A stretch of DNA of 14,156 nt, from assembly GCA_023436825.1 (NCBI GenBank), contig JAEZHS010000652.1:1-14156 (forward strand), written 5' to 3'. Shown here piece after piece: positions 1 to 7,976 of the stretch (positions within the stretch are counted from its first letter, which is position 1; every line of letters begins with the position of its first letter). The position numbers were made by a program, and so were the translations under genes. The DNA is from Pseudomonadota bacterium. GTDB lineage: Bacteria; Pseudomonadota; Alphaproteobacteria; Reyranellales; Reyranellaceae. The notes beneath the pieces were generated by a model. It saw only the letters and a list, made by a program, of their open reading frames with translations. It had not been told where the DNA came from and ran no database searches.

Positions 1-969
1 GTAGCGGTACTTCGGATTGTTCGGGTTGTTGTCCGGCACCTTGGCGCCCGCTGCGAGGCGATAGCAGTAGTGAAGCTGCTCGGGCTCGAAGCCCCAATTC
101 TTCTTGAAGGCGAAGGCGCCGGTATCGGCCTTGCTGCGGCCGAAGTCGAACATCGTGGCGCCGCGGTCCTGCGCCGTGCGGCGCATCACTTCCCAGTACA
201 TCACATCGGCGGCGGCGAGGCCGCGCGCTTCCCGCGTGCCGCCGCCGTAATAGGGCAGTACCTCCTGCTTGAAGTGGAAGGAGAGCACCGAGGCGAGCGC
301 CTGGCCCTTGTGCACTACCGTAGTGATATCGGATTCCTCGGGAAAGGCTTCGAGCAGCGCGCGGAAATACCGTTTGGGGAAGACCGGGCTGCCGAGGTTG
401 CGCACGCTTTCCGCATAGACTCGGAAAAGCGTATCGACATCGCGGTTGGTGTGGATCTCGAGGCCGCGCTTCGAAGCCTTGCGCACCTCGGCGCGCTGCT
501 TGCGCGGGATGTTGGCGGCCATGTCCTTCGCCTCGTCGCCGGTGATGGCGGCGATCGGCTTTCGGAAGGTGTAGTAGAGCGCCGACCGTTCCACCCAGCC
601 CGGATCGGCGGCGCCGAAGCGGCGATATTCCAGGCAGGGCGTGCCGAGCTTCGCCTGTAGCTGGAAGGCATACTCATCGAGCGCGGCGGCGCCCTCCGGC
701 GTGCCGGCCAGCGCGCCGCCATAGACACAGTAGGGCGTGGAGGCGAGCAGGTCACCGAACAGCAGAGTCTTCATGCGCACCAGTGGCAGCACGCCGACCA
801 CTGCGCCATCCTGTTCAGCCAGCGCGTAATGAGTAGCATGACCGAAGCTCTCCGCAATCACCCGCGCCCAGGCCGAAAGGTGAAAGAAGCTGCCCTCCGG
901 TCGGGCGCGCACGAAGGAGTCCCAGGCGACAGCGTTGGTCCCGTCGAGCGGGCGGATGCAGACGGCCAT
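1..969 (-). CDS. XrtA/PEP-CTERM-associated FemAB-like acyltransferase (3' end cut by window edge)
   Basis: The frame stays open from an ATG at 969 to base 1, giving 323 codons without a stop, so the C-terminus lies outside the window. The protein starts MAVCIRPLDG. It carries FemAB/GNAT-like features: an early FFHLSAWARV segment, an IPRKQRAEVRKASKRGLEI stretch near residue 155, the YYGGGTREARGL segment near 250 and the FDFGRSK motif near 280. FemAB proteins move aminoacyl or acyl groups onto cell-wall or glycan acceptors. The XrtA-associated branch (TIGR03019-like) is usually about 330-350 residues, so probably only 10-30 residues are missing. The natural substrate is unknown. The start lies one base after the deacetylase stop (TGA-T-ATG) and has no clear Shine-Dalgarno sequence, which suggests translational coupling. 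It is the last operon gene visible here. Confidence 0.88.
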   Translation of the reverse strand, partial: MAVCIRPLDGTNAVAWDSFVRARPEGSFFHLSAWARVIAESFGHATHYALAEQDGAVVGVLPLVRMKTLLFGDLLASTPYCVYGGALAGTPEGAAALDEYAFQLQAKLGTPCLEYRRFGAADPGWVERSALYYTFRKPIAAITGDEAKDMAANIPRKQRAEVRKASKRGLEIHTNRDVDTLFRVYAESVRNLGSPVFPKRYFRALLEAFPEESDITTVVHKGQALASVLSFHFKQEVLPYYGGGTREARGLAAADVMYWEVMRRTAQDRGATMFDFGRSKADTGAFAFKKNWGFEPEQLHYCYRLAAGAKVPDNNPNNPKYRY

Positions 970-970
970 A

Positions 971-1837
971 TCAGGCCGCCGCGAGATGCGGCGCGCCGAT
1001 TGCGGCGCCGAATACTTCGTCCATACGGCCCCAGCGAAAGTCGTGCAGAAGCCGCACCAACCGCGCTTCCATCTCGTGCAGCCCGACATAGTGGCGAAAG
1101 CGTGAGAGCCGCCCGGCCCCTGTGGTTCGCGGTTGGCCGGGGTCGATCTCCCAGGGATGGAAGTAGAAGACACCGGGTTGGCCTTCGATGGTGTTGACGC
1201 GATGCAGCCCGCTGCGTGTCAGCCCATAGGGCAGCAGGCGGAACCAGCCGCCCCCGGCGCAGGGCAGGCTGCGCCCGAAGGCGCGAACCGTCGTCATGGG
1301 GATCTCCGCGACGCCATCCGGGCGCGGCCGGTGCGGCCGCCGCGGTGCGTCGGGATCGCCGTAGAGGTCGTGGCGTACGGGGAAAACCGATGAGGAGTAG
1401 CGGTAGCCCTCCTCGGCCAGCACCGCGTGCGCCCAAGGGGTGTGCTTCGCGCTGATCGAGAAGGTGGGCGCGCGATAGCCGATCACCGGCACGCCGCCGG
1501 CATCCTGCAGGATGCCTCGAGCGCGACGGATATCGGCACGGAACGCGGTTTCGCCGATGATATTTACCTGTTCGTGGCCATGGCCGTGGCTTGCCAGCTC
1601 ATGACCCTCCGCGACGATTCGGCGGATCAGCGCCGGGTGCCGTTCGGCCACCCAGCCCAGGGTGAAGAAGGTGGCACACACGTCGGCGGCGGCGAAAAGG
1701 TCGAGCACGCGATGGGTGTTCGCCTCCACCCGTCGCTCGCGCGCGTCCCAGCTGTCGCGCGAGATAACGCCTGCGAAGGCCTGGACCTGGAACCAGTCCT
1801 CCACGTCGACCGACATGGCATTGCGAAGCGAGCTCAT
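971..1837 (-). CDS. XrtA-system polysaccharide deacetylase (NodB fold, DUF3473 type)
   Basis: This 288-residue protein belongs to the CE4/NodB-like metal-dependent deacetylases and probably removes acetyl groups from the exopolysaccharide. The N-terminus MSSLRNAMSVDVEDWF holds the VDVED form of motif 1 (Asp11, Asp14) that is typical of this branch instead of TFDDG. Motif 2 is SHGHGH with metal ligands His84 and His88, motif 3 is GYRAPTFS (Arg122, Pro124), and the C-terminal FYFHPWEID block is characteristic of DUF3473. No signal peptide is visible, so it would act in the cytoplasm unless exported otherwise. An earlier in-frame start at 1870 exists, but the ATG at 1837 is preferred because it overlaps the ATPase stop as ATGA (1834-1837) and gives the usual family N-terminus. 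All visible catalytic motifs are intact. Confidence 0.93.
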   Translation of the reverse strand: MSSLRNAMSVDVEDWFQVQAFAGVISRDSWDARERRVEANTHRVLDLFAAADVCATFFTLGWVAERHPALIRRIVAEGHELASHGHGHEQVNIIGETAFRADIRRARGILQDAGGVPVIGYRAPTFSISAKHTPWAHAVLAEEGYRYSSSVFPVRHDLYGDPDAPRRPHRPRPDGVAEIPMTTVRAFGRSLPCAGGGWFRLLPYGLTRSGLHRVNTIEGQPGVFYFHPWEIDPGQPRTTGAGRLSRFRHYVGLHEMEARLVRLLHDFRWGRMDEVFGAAIGAPHLAAA

Positions 1838-2820
1838 GCACGGCCGCCCGGGGCGGCGAAGTGATGCCAAAGCTTCTGCAGGCGGCGTCCCATACGTTCG
1901 CGCGGCACAACTCCGCGTTCCAGCTGGCCCACGCGCTCGGTGAGCGCACGCAACGTCGCGCCGTCGTCCGCATCACGGGGCCGTGGTGGAGCCTCGGCAC
2001 AGATTGTGCCGAGATCCTGCGTCAGCTCTTCGGCGGTGATGCTGACCAAGTCGGCGGTCAGCACGGCAGCATGTTCCAGTGTGCCGGCCAACAGCACCCG
2101 CGCGCAGAGTCGGTTGATCCGGCGCGGAATGCCGCCGGAATGCTCATGCACCAGGTCGAGGGCTGCCTCCTCCCAGGCGGGATAGCCGGTCCATCCCACC
2201 GAGGTCATGCGGTGCCGGACATAGAGATGCGTCTCTTCCCGCGTCAGGGCAGCGAGGTGGTAGGCGGCGAGGACGCGCTGGCGGAGCTGGTCGAGATCCG
2301 GCCGCGCCAGGGTGTAGCGCAGCTGCGGCTGACCCAGCAGCAGTACCTGCAACAGCGCATGCGCGCCCTCGGTCACGTTGGAAAGCATCCGGAGCTCCTC
2401 GAGCGAGGCGACCGGCAGGGCCTGCGCCTCGTCTACGATCAGGATGTGCCGCCTGCCCTTTTCAGCGACGCCGCGGCGCAGCACTGCGATGATCCCTTGC
2501 AGCAGCTCCGCCTTGCCTCCTTCCGCTGGGGCGCCGAAGGCGATGGCGACGAGGCGCAGCAGCTCCCCGGGCTCGACCTGCGTCGTCATCACGCGCGCCA
2601 TGACATGGTCCTTGGTCGAGAATTCGGCGCAGAGCCGTTCGATCAGGGTGGTCTTGCCGGCGCCCACCTCGCCGGTGACGACGACGAAACCCTCGCGCTG
2701 CGACAGGCCGTAGAGCAGATGCGCATAGGCGCGGCTGTGCGCCGTGCTGGGGAAGAACAGCCGCACATCCGGCGTCATCCGGAAAGGCGGCTCGTGGAAT
2801 CCATACAGGTCGAGATTCAT
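1834..2820 (-). CDS. XrtA-associated ExeA-like AAA ATPase
   Basis: This 328-residue P-loop ATPase starts MNLDLYGFHEPPFRMTPD, the standard opening of ExeA/GspA-like ATPases found in XrtA loci (TIGR03015-like). Walker A is GEVGAGKT at residues 50-57, Walker B is ILIVDEAQ at 126-133, and a GIPRRIN block at 230-236 matches the sensor-2 region. The C-terminal 50 residues are charged and may form a short helix (TERVGQLERGV). Unlike many ExeA proteins it has no visible membrane segment or peptidoglycan-binding domain, so it is probably cytoplasmic. Its precise role in polysaccharide export is unknown; energising or assembling the envelope export machinery is an inference. It starts 9 bases after the beta-barrel gene and ends in an ATGA overlap with the deacetylase. 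Confidence 0.92.
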   Translation of the reverse strand: MNLDLYGFHEPPFRMTPDVRLFFPSTAHSRAYAHLLYGLSQREGFVVVTGEVGAGKTTLIERLCAEFSTKDHVMARVMTTQVEPGELLRLVAIAFGAPAEGGKAELLQGIIAVLRRGVAEKGRRHILIVDEAQALPVASLEELRMLSNVTEGAHALLQVLLLGQPQLRYTLARPDLDQLRQRVLAAYHLAALTREETHLYVRHRMTSVGWTGYPAWEEAALDLVHEHSGGIPRRINRLCARVLLAGTLEHAAVLTADLVSITAEELTQDLGTICAEAPPRPRDADDGATLRALTERVGQLERGVVPRERMGRRLQKLWHHFAAPGGRA

Positions 2821-2829
2821 GGCGCTGCC

Positions 2830-4635
2830 TCAGAAGGTTCGGCGCAAGCGGGCGCGGATCACACCCTGCGCGTAGCTCTGGTCCGGTAGCGAGGAGGCGT
2901 TGTTGGTCCAGGCGACCTGTATGCTGCCGGTGAGCTTGTCGCTCAGCTGGTGCAGCAGCGTCGCCGTCAAACCATAGGCATCCGAGTCACCTTGGGTGAA
3001 TTGTCCGCCGGCGGGTTGCCCGAAGACGGATTGCCCGAAGAAGGGTTGCCCAAAGGTGACGTGTCCATACTGCGCCGTCGCCAACCCGGTGGTGCGCGGC
3101 GAGAACTCGTGGCCCCAGCTCAAGGTCGCATAGGTTCCGCGGCTGGTGGTGACGGACACAGCGTTGCTGGCAGAGGTGATGGGATCCTGACTCTGCCAGG
3201 TGCCGGAAAGCGTGAGGACATCGCGCGGCCAGTGATACTGCAACGACGCCGTGGCGACGCGCATGCGGTAGAGCGTGTCGGACAAGCCGAGAAATTGATT
3301 GATCAGCAGGACCGGCGCGCCAGATTGGCTGTCCACCGTGTTGCCGAGCGCATCGACGGTGGTGGTGGCCAGCAGGTCCTGGGCCTGAGTGAGCGACGTG
3401 GCGAGCGTTTCCTTGTAGGTGGCGAACAGATTTGTCCGCGCGCCGAGGGCCACGCCTGCGTTCAGGTGAAAGGAATTGAACCCGTTTCGGTGGCCATAGC
3501 GAACGATCACGATAGAATCGGGCTTCGGGATCAGTCGCAGTCCAACCGACCAGATCGCATCGCTTATGCTGAACGGGTTGGTGCCGGAGTATTCCTGGTT
3601 CTCGTAACCGATCTCGCCCAGGAGGGCGACGCTACGCAGAATGGCGTAGCGCGTCTCGAGTGCGGTAACGAACTGGTGCGCGCCGTTATAGATCCCGTTG
3701 CCGACATATTGGGTGCCGTCGACACGCCCCTGCAGCGCCAGCCGGCCGAAATCCTCGCCACTACGCACCACCGCAAAGCCGCGATGCGCCGTGTAATTCT
3801 GCGCCACGCTGTCCGGGTTGCCTTGACTGAAGTCGGCAAAGTTCTGCGCAGAATACTGGAATGAATAGCCGGCCTGCGCCGTCGCCGAACTTCCAAAACG
3901 ATGCAACAGATAGGGCGTGACCTGGGCGGTGTAGGTTTGCATCGTGTCGCCCCCGGCAACCAACTGCCCGCTGCCCGGGATGACACCGGGCGTGACTGGC
4001 AGCACGCTCGCCGCCCCGCGCACGTCGACATAGAAGAGCCCGGGAACCAGCGCTGCCAGGAGCCGCCCATCGCCGACCTGGTCAATGCCGTCCTGGTTGG
4101 AGTAGGTGGCGTACAGGCGCAGTGCCGGCGTATAGCGCAGTGTGCCGTTCAGGCGCGTCGTGGCGACGGCCCCTTCGATACTCGGCGCAATGGTGGTGAC
4201 GACGTCACCGCGGGCGTCCGACGTCTGGAACACGTTGTTCGTGGCCAGGACCTCGACGCCGATCGAGGGGCGGATGGCGTAAGGCCGGCTGCCAAGGTCC
4301 AAGGGTGTGCCGATGCCGGCGGCTCCGAGGCCTGGCGCTGTGCTCGCAAAGCCTGGCAGCGTACCGCCTGCAGAGCTGCGGTTGATCGGAGTGTCGGGGC
4401 CGCTCAGCGGACCGAGCGCGGGAGATTCGAGGACAGGCGTGGCAGTCGGCGTGACAGTGCTGTCGCCGGGAACGGCCGGCGCCGGCGGCGCGCCGCCGCC
4501 TGTGACGACGGGCGCTGGTGCCGTGCCGCCCGCCGGTGGAGCGGTCTGCGCGGCGGCGGGCAAAGCTAGCAGCAACGCCGCCATCAGGCTGGCCGGGAGG
4601 GCTACATCAGGCTTGATGGGCATCGACCGCCGCAT
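2830..4635 (-). CDS. XrtA/PEP-CTERM-associated outer-membrane beta-barrel protein
   Basis: The protein is about 601 residues from the ATG at 4635. It begins with a signal peptide (MRRSMPIKPD, a hydrophobic run and an AAA-Q cleavage site near residue 30), followed by a Pro/Ala/Gly/Thr-rich low-complexity linker of about 80 residues. The remainder shows alternating aromatic/polar strands typical of a barrel (for example YGLTATLLHQL, GSIQVAWTNN) and ends in Phe (RLRRTF), the outer-membrane insertion signal. Size and context match TIGR03016. It probably forms part of the outer-membrane route for the polysaccharide. A four-copy FGQxx pentapeptide repeat lies at 3001-3054, probably in a surface loop. 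Starts at 4644 (GTG), 4635 and 4623 are all possible; all overlap the kinase gene (17 bases for 4623, 29 for 4635), so the exact start is uncertain. Confidence 0.87.
   Translation of the reverse strand: MRRSMPIKPDVALPASLMAALLLALPAAAQTAPPAGGTAPAPVVTGGGAPPAPAVPGDSTVTPTATPVLESPALGPLSGPDTPINRSSAGGTLPGFASTAPGLGAAGIGTPLDLGSRPYAIRPSIGVEVLATNNVFQTSDARGDVVTTIAPSIEGAVATTRLNGTLRYTPALRLYATYSNQDGIDQVGDGRLLAALVPGLFYVDVRGAASVLPVTPGVIPGSGQLVAGGDTMQTYTAQVTPYLLHRFGSSATAQAGYSFQYSAQNFADFSQGNPDSVAQNYTAHRGFAVVRSGEDFGRLALQGRVDGTQYVGNGIYNGAHQFVTALETRYAILRSVALLGEIGYENQEYSGTNPFSISDAIWSVGLRLIPKPDSIVIVRYGHRNGFNSFHLNAGVALGARTNLFATYKETLATSLTQAQDLLATTTVDALGNTVDSQSGAPVLLINQFLGLSDTLYRMRVATASLQYHWPRDVLTLSGTWQSQDPITSASNAVSVTTSRGTYATLSWGHEFSPRTTGLATAQYGHVTFGQPFFGQSVFGQPAGGQFTQGDSDAYGLTATLLHQLSDKLTGSIQVAWTNNASSLPDQSYAQGVIRARLRRTF
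3001..3054 (-). repeat. Tandem 15-bp repeat encoding FGQxx pentapeptides
   Basis: Within the beta-barrel gene, four consecutive units read FGQPF, FGQSV, FGQPA, GGQF. At DNA level three units share TTYGGGCAAYCC with a 15-base period; the fourth has diverged. It stays in frame, so copy-number change would lengthen a loop without frameshift. Confidence 0.8.
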
Positions 4636-5596
4636 CACCCGCACCCGGGGCTCGCCCTCTGAAACGGTCGCTGACCCGCAGCGCGGCGCGGTTCAGCAGA
4701 AGCTGCAGGGTTGGGCAGGCATCGAGGATGTCGAGGGCCGCTTCCACCTCCGCCCGCTTGGTGCACTCTGCCTCCACCACCAGAGCTACCTGACCGGCCG
4801 CCGCCGCGAGAAGGCCGGCGATGCTGGATTCCAAGCAGGCCGGCGTGTCGAGCAGGAGGAGATGGTCCGGCAGCCGGCCGGCGAGACGAAGGAGCGCCGC
4901 CGCCATGGCGCTTCCCTTCGCGGCGGACGGCTCGACCGTGCCATGCGGCAGGACGAACAAACCGGGGATCTCGGTATGCCGAAGCAGCCTAGTGGGGTCG
5001 AGATCGCCCGTATCGCGCAGCTGCGCGACTCCCGGCGCACCGCGCAGGCCGAGCAGGGCGGTGAGCGAAGCGGCGGCCCGCTCGGTATCCACCAGGATGA
5101 CGGGGCGATGCGCTCCCTCGGCGATGCTCGCGGCCAGGTTGAGCGCGGCGAAGGACTTCCCCTCGCAACTGCGGGCGCTGGTGATAACTACAAGGCGCGC
5201 CTGCCGCCCCTCGACGGCCGGAGCGGCCTCGACGCTGCGCAGCATCTGCTCGCGGACCAGCGCGATCTCCTCCCGCGCAGGACCCGTCTCGCCGACCAGG
5301 CCGGCACGCCGCAGCAGAGCACGGGTAATCGGCGCGGACGCGTACCGGCCGGCCGCGCCGGCGGCTTCGCTGTGACGGGCCGGCGGCACTGCCGTTTCAA
5401 CCGCCGCGGGCATCGCCTCCACCGGCGCCAGCGGCGGCCGCACCACCACCGTCTCGACCACCGCGGGAACCGCCTCTACCGGCGCCAGCGGCGGCCGTAG
5501 CCCACGGGCGAGGGGCGTATCGGCCGCCATGGCAGCGCGGGCCGCATCGGCGGCGCGCTCGACCAGATGGGAACGCCTGGGGACGGAGCGGCTCAT
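4607..5596 (-). CDS. XrtA-associated tyrosine-autokinase family ATPase, degenerate motifs
   Basis: The 329-residue protein sits where the CpsD/CapB-type autokinase (TIGR03018-like) is found in XrtA loci, directly after the chain-length determinant, and has the ParA/MinD-like P-loop fold. Walker A reads SARSCEGKS (140-148, Lys147), Walker A' reads VDTER (169-173), and Walker B is LLLLDTP (Asp250). Family consensus is SAxPGEGKS and DxDxR, so the PG pair is SC and the second Asp is Glu172. The whole protein contains one tyrosine (Tyr85) and the C-terminal tail has none, whereas active autokinases normally have a C-terminal tyrosine cluster. The N-terminal 100 residues are Ala/Pro-rich with a 19-residue tandem repeat. 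It probably partners the chain-length protein, but autophosphorylation in the usual manner is doubtful. The start overlaps the upstream gene as ATGA (5593-5596). Confidence 0.86.
   Translation of the reverse strand: MSRSVPRRSHLVERAADAARAAMAADTPLARGLRPPLAPVEAVPAVVETVVVRPPLAPVEAMPAAVETAVPPARHSEAAGAAGRYASAPITRALLRRAGLVGETGPAREEIALVREQMLRSVEAAPAVEGRQARLVVITSARSCEGKSFAALNLAASIAEGAHRPVILVDTERAAASLTALLGLRGAPGVAQLRDTGDLDPTRLLRHTEIPGLFVLPHGTVEPSAAKGSAMAAALLRLAGRLPDHLLLLDTPACLESSIAGLLAAAAGQVALVVEAECTKRAEVEAALDILDACPTLQLLLNRAALRVSDRFRGRAPGAGDAAVDAHQA
5387..5500 (-). repeat. 57-bp tandem duplication (19-residue repeat) in the kinase-like gene
   Basis: Residues 33-51 and 52-70 are near-identical: LRPPLAPVEAVPAVVETVV and VRPPLAPVEAMPAAVETAV. 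On DNA, 5394-5440 and 5451-5497 agree at 41 of 47 positions by hand count. The repeat lies in the Pro/Ala-rich N-terminal region before the ATPase domain and preserves the frame. Confidence 0.9.
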
Positions 5597-7068
5597 GCAG
5601 CGAACATAGCCATGAGGTTGAGCGGCCCAATAGCCGCAACGACGAGTCCGAGAGGAAGCGGCAGCAAGCAGAGAACGAGTAACACGATGTCCGCCTTACG
5701 CAGTCGCCCACGCGGGGCGGCAAAGGCGCCGAGCACCGGCAAGCCAAGGCCGCGCAGCTCACGCAGTGTATAGAAAGTTGTATCGAGTTGCACCTGGAAG
5801 AAGAGCAGCGCCCCCCCAGCACCGAGCGCCGCCAGCAGCACACCGGCTGCAAGCAGCAGGCGCTTGGGACTGGCCGGGCTCGTAGGCAGGGTCGGCGGAT
5901 CGACCACTTCGAGCGTCACGCGGTCGCTGCCGGTGCGCGCAGCCTCGGCGATGTTCACTGCCTCGCGGCGGGCCAGCAGTTCCTCGTAGTTCTTGCGGAT
6001 GACGTTGTAGTCGCGATCGAGATTGGCGAATTGCGCCTGAACCTCGGGGGCGTTGCGCGCCATTTCCTCCAGCCGAGTGCTCTCCACCTCCATGTCGTGC
6101 AGCTGGCGTTGCACCGAGGTGATTTGGGTTTCGGTATCGACGATGCGCACCAGTAGCGGTTCACGCATCGGGTTGATGCGCGGCGTGCCGACGGCGGTTC
6201 GGCTGCCACTGCCTACTGCGCGGGCAGCATCAAGCGCGGCGCGCGCCGCGGCCACTTCCGGGTGTTGCTCAGTGTACCGCTGGCGTAGGATCATCAGGCG
6301 CTGCTCCGCCTCGGCGCTGGAAACGGCGGCGGCGGCAGCAGGTGCCGCATCGGACAGGGCAGCGAGTTGCTGCTGCAGCAGGTCGCGGCGGGTGATCGCA
6401 TCCGACAGTTCGCCGCGTAGCGCCTGGATGCGCGTGCGCACGGCGTCGAGCCGCGAGGTGTTGCCGTTCACCGCGAGCAAATCCTGATAGCGCGCGGTGA
6501 ATTCCGCGCGGCGCCGTTCTGCCTCGCGCAGCTGCTGCTCATATGTGGCGAGCTGCTGCAGCAGGAAGGCACGGGCATTTTCCATCTGGCGGCGGTCGGA
6601 GCCGCTGGCCAGTTCGAGGAACAGGTCCACAACCTGCTGCACCACGTCATGCGCGATGCGCGGATCGGTGTCGACGTACTCCACGGTGAACAGGTTGCGG
6701 GCCTGGCTGCCGAAGCGGAGGTCGCGGCTCAGCGCCTGGATCACCTTCTCGCGGTCGGCGCTGGCGGCGGCTCGTTGGGACAGCGCGGTGCGATCCACCA
6801 ATCGTTCGAGGTTGGGGCGGCTGACCAGCGTCCGCTGCAGCACCTCGACCTGCGCTGCGGGCGAATTGTCGATGGCGATGCCGCGCAGCAGCATGCCGAG
6901 CACGGCATCGGCATCGGCATAAATGCGCGCCGTGGAGATGTAGCGGTCCGGCAGCATGCGCACGCCGCTCCAGCCGACCAGCGCCACCAGCCAGATCAGC
7001 GCCACGGCCTTCCAACGATGCCGCCAGGCAGAGGCTAGGTATCGGCGGACGAGGTCGATGGCAGCCAC
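5593..7068 (-). CDS. XrtA-system polysaccharide chain-length determinant (Wzz family)
   Basis: This 491-residue inner-membrane polysaccharide co-polymerase sets chain length and links cytoplasmic ATPase to the periplasm. The first membrane helix is near residues 20-37 (KAVALIWLVALVGWSG). A large periplasmic part follows with helical coiled-coil stretches near 150-215 and 310-370. The proline-rich PPTLPTSPASPKR motif leads into a second membrane helix at about 404-424, and a third hydrophobic segment covers 459-491. The long coiled-coil form matches TIGR03007 in size and layout. The start is a GTG at 7068: an in-frame TGA, the stop of the export gene, lies two codons upstream and the next in-frame Met would remove the first helix. 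It lies 3 bases after the export gene and its own stop forms ATGA with the kinase-like gene. Confidence 0.93.
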   Translation of the reverse strand: MAAIDLVRRYLASAWRHRWKAVALIWLVALVGWSGVRMLPDRYISTARIYADADAVLGMLLRGIAIDNSPAAQVEVLQRTLVSRPNLERLVDRTALSQRAAASADREKVIQALSRDLRFGSQARNLFTVEYVDTDPRIAHDVVQQVVDLFLELASGSDRRQMENARAFLLQQLATYEQQLREAERRRAEFTARYQDLLAVNGNTSRLDAVRTRIQALRGELSDAITRRDLLQQQLAALSDAAPAAAAAVSSAEAEQRLMILRQRYTEQHPEVAAARAALDAARAVGSGSRTAVGTPRINPMREPLLVRIVDTETQITSVQRQLHDMEVESTRLEEMARNAPEVQAQFANLDRDYNVIRKNYEELLARREAVNIAEAARTGSDRVTLEVVDPPTLPTSPASPKRLLLAAGVLLAALGAGGALLFFQVQLDTTFYTLRELRGLGLPVLGAFAAPRGRLRKADIVLLVLCLLPLPLGLVVAAIGPLNLMAMFAA

Positions 7069-7071
7069 TGG

Positions 7072-7704
7072 TCAGAACCAGCCCTGCGGGATCACGATGG
7101 TATCGCCAGGGCGAAGTGGCACGTCCTGGCTGATGTCGCCGCCTCGCATCAGGTCGTCGAGGCGGACGCGCAGGTTGCGCGGCGTCGCGCCGGGGGCGTC
7201 GCGGCGGATGATTTCGGTACGGTTGCCGGCGGCATAGCGGGTCAAGCCGCGCGCCTCGATGATGGCATCGACCACGGTCATGCCCTCGCGATAGGGTAGA
7301 GTGCGCGGTTGGGTGGCCTCGCCGATGATGCGCACCTGCTGCGTCGGTGCGCCGACGAAGCCGCGCACCATCACCGTGACATTGGGTTCGATCACATAGG
7401 GGCGCAGCCGCGCCGTTATGTCGTTGGCGAGCTGGGTAGGCGAGCGGCCAGCGGCGACGATGTCTGGCACCAAAGGCAACGAGATGCGTCCGTCCGGACG
7501 CACGGGCAGGTTGGTCGTGCTCAACTCGGGCGCGAGATAGACGAAGACGTCGAGCCCATCACCGGGACCGATCACGTAGTCGGGCGCCGCCGCCCCAGTT
7601 GCCACGGCAGTGCTGTCGGGCGGCAGCGTGGTAGGGCTTGTGCAGCCCATCGCGGCGAGGGCGAGAACCGTCGCAGCATAGTGCAAGACGTTCGGTGACC
7701 GCAT
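7072..7704 (-). CDS. XrtA-type polysaccharide export lipoprotein (Wza family)
   Basis: The 210-residue protein has a lipoprotein signal peptide (MRSPNVLHYAATVLALAAMGC) with the likely lipidated Cys21; the lipobox AMGC is slightly off consensus. The Poly_export domain follows: YVIGPGDGLDVFVYLAPELS near 43-62, RPDGRISLPLVPDI near 69-82 and RPYVIEPNVTVMV near 101-113. A SLBB-like segment (IIGEATQPRTLPYREGMTVVDAI) comes next, and the protein ends RPGDTIVIPQGWF. Size and ending match the XrtA export family (TIGR03027-like), shorter than classical Wza. It would anchor at the outer membrane and form the periplasmic/outer-membrane part of the export channel with the beta-barrel protein. A G-rich Shine-Dalgarno (GGGGGG) lies about 3 bases before the ATG. 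This is the first gene of the leftward operon. Confidence 0.94.
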   Translation of the reverse strand: MRSPNVLHYAATVLALAAMGCTSPTTLPPDSTAVATGAAAPDYVIGPGDGLDVFVYLAPELSTTNLPVRPDGRISLPLVPDIVAAGRSPTQLANDITARLRPYVIEPNVTVMVRGFVGAPTQQVRIIGEATQPRTLPYREGMTVVDAIIEARGLTRYAAGNRTEIIRRDAPGATPRNLRVRLDDLMRGGDISQDVPLRPGDTIVIPQGWF

Positions 7705-7801
7705 TTACCCCCCAAACGATGGCACGCGAATGCCGTCTGATCGGGCGAACCTACGCAAGGTTGTGTGCGCGACGCAACGCAGGGAGAGCCGAACGCGATG
7801 G

Positions 7802-7819
7802 GTTCTTTTGGATTAGAAC
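7802..7819. promoter_or_regulatory. Inverted repeat in AT-rich island, possible operator/promoter zone
   Basis: GTTCT (7802-7806) and AGAAC (7815-7819) form an inverted repeat around an 8-base spacer inside the most AT-rich patch of the intergenic region (about 7800-7853). It lies roughly 100-115 bases upstream of the export gene start. No well-spaced -35/-10 pair is clear on either strand, so this is only a candidate control site. Confidence 0.2.
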
Positions 7820-7976
7820 AAATGGATAAAATTCAACGGGATACCAGATTAAGACGAGCCTTGCCCTGGGCCACCAAACCGAAGCGTCCGCCTAGGCGAA
7901 CCGGGAAAATGGCCGACTTCAAGGTCTTCACGATGCCCGCGGAGCGACCTTTCCCCGGCTGAGTGCGTCGATGCCA

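Noticed and set aside
1861..2889. 342-codon open frame on the plus strand opposite the AAA ATPase
   Set aside because: It lies wholly over a well-supported gene, has no recognisable domain and reflects the high third-position GC of the opposite strand.
4307..5500. 397-codon plus-strand open frame over the barrel and kinase-like genes
   Set aside because: It is a compositional shadow: low-complexity Arg/Gly/Ala sequence with no family features, opposite two recognised genes.
7723..7737. TGGCACG followed by TGCC, resembling a sigma-54 site
   Set aside because: The -12 GC doublet is one base too close, and the site points rightward about 600 bases before the first rightward gene.
7751..7770. 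GCAA-N-TGTGCG on the plus strand as a leftward sigma-54 site for the export operon
   Set aside because: One base of the required doublet at -24 is wrong (GC instead of CC on the plus strand), so it does not keep the invariant bases.
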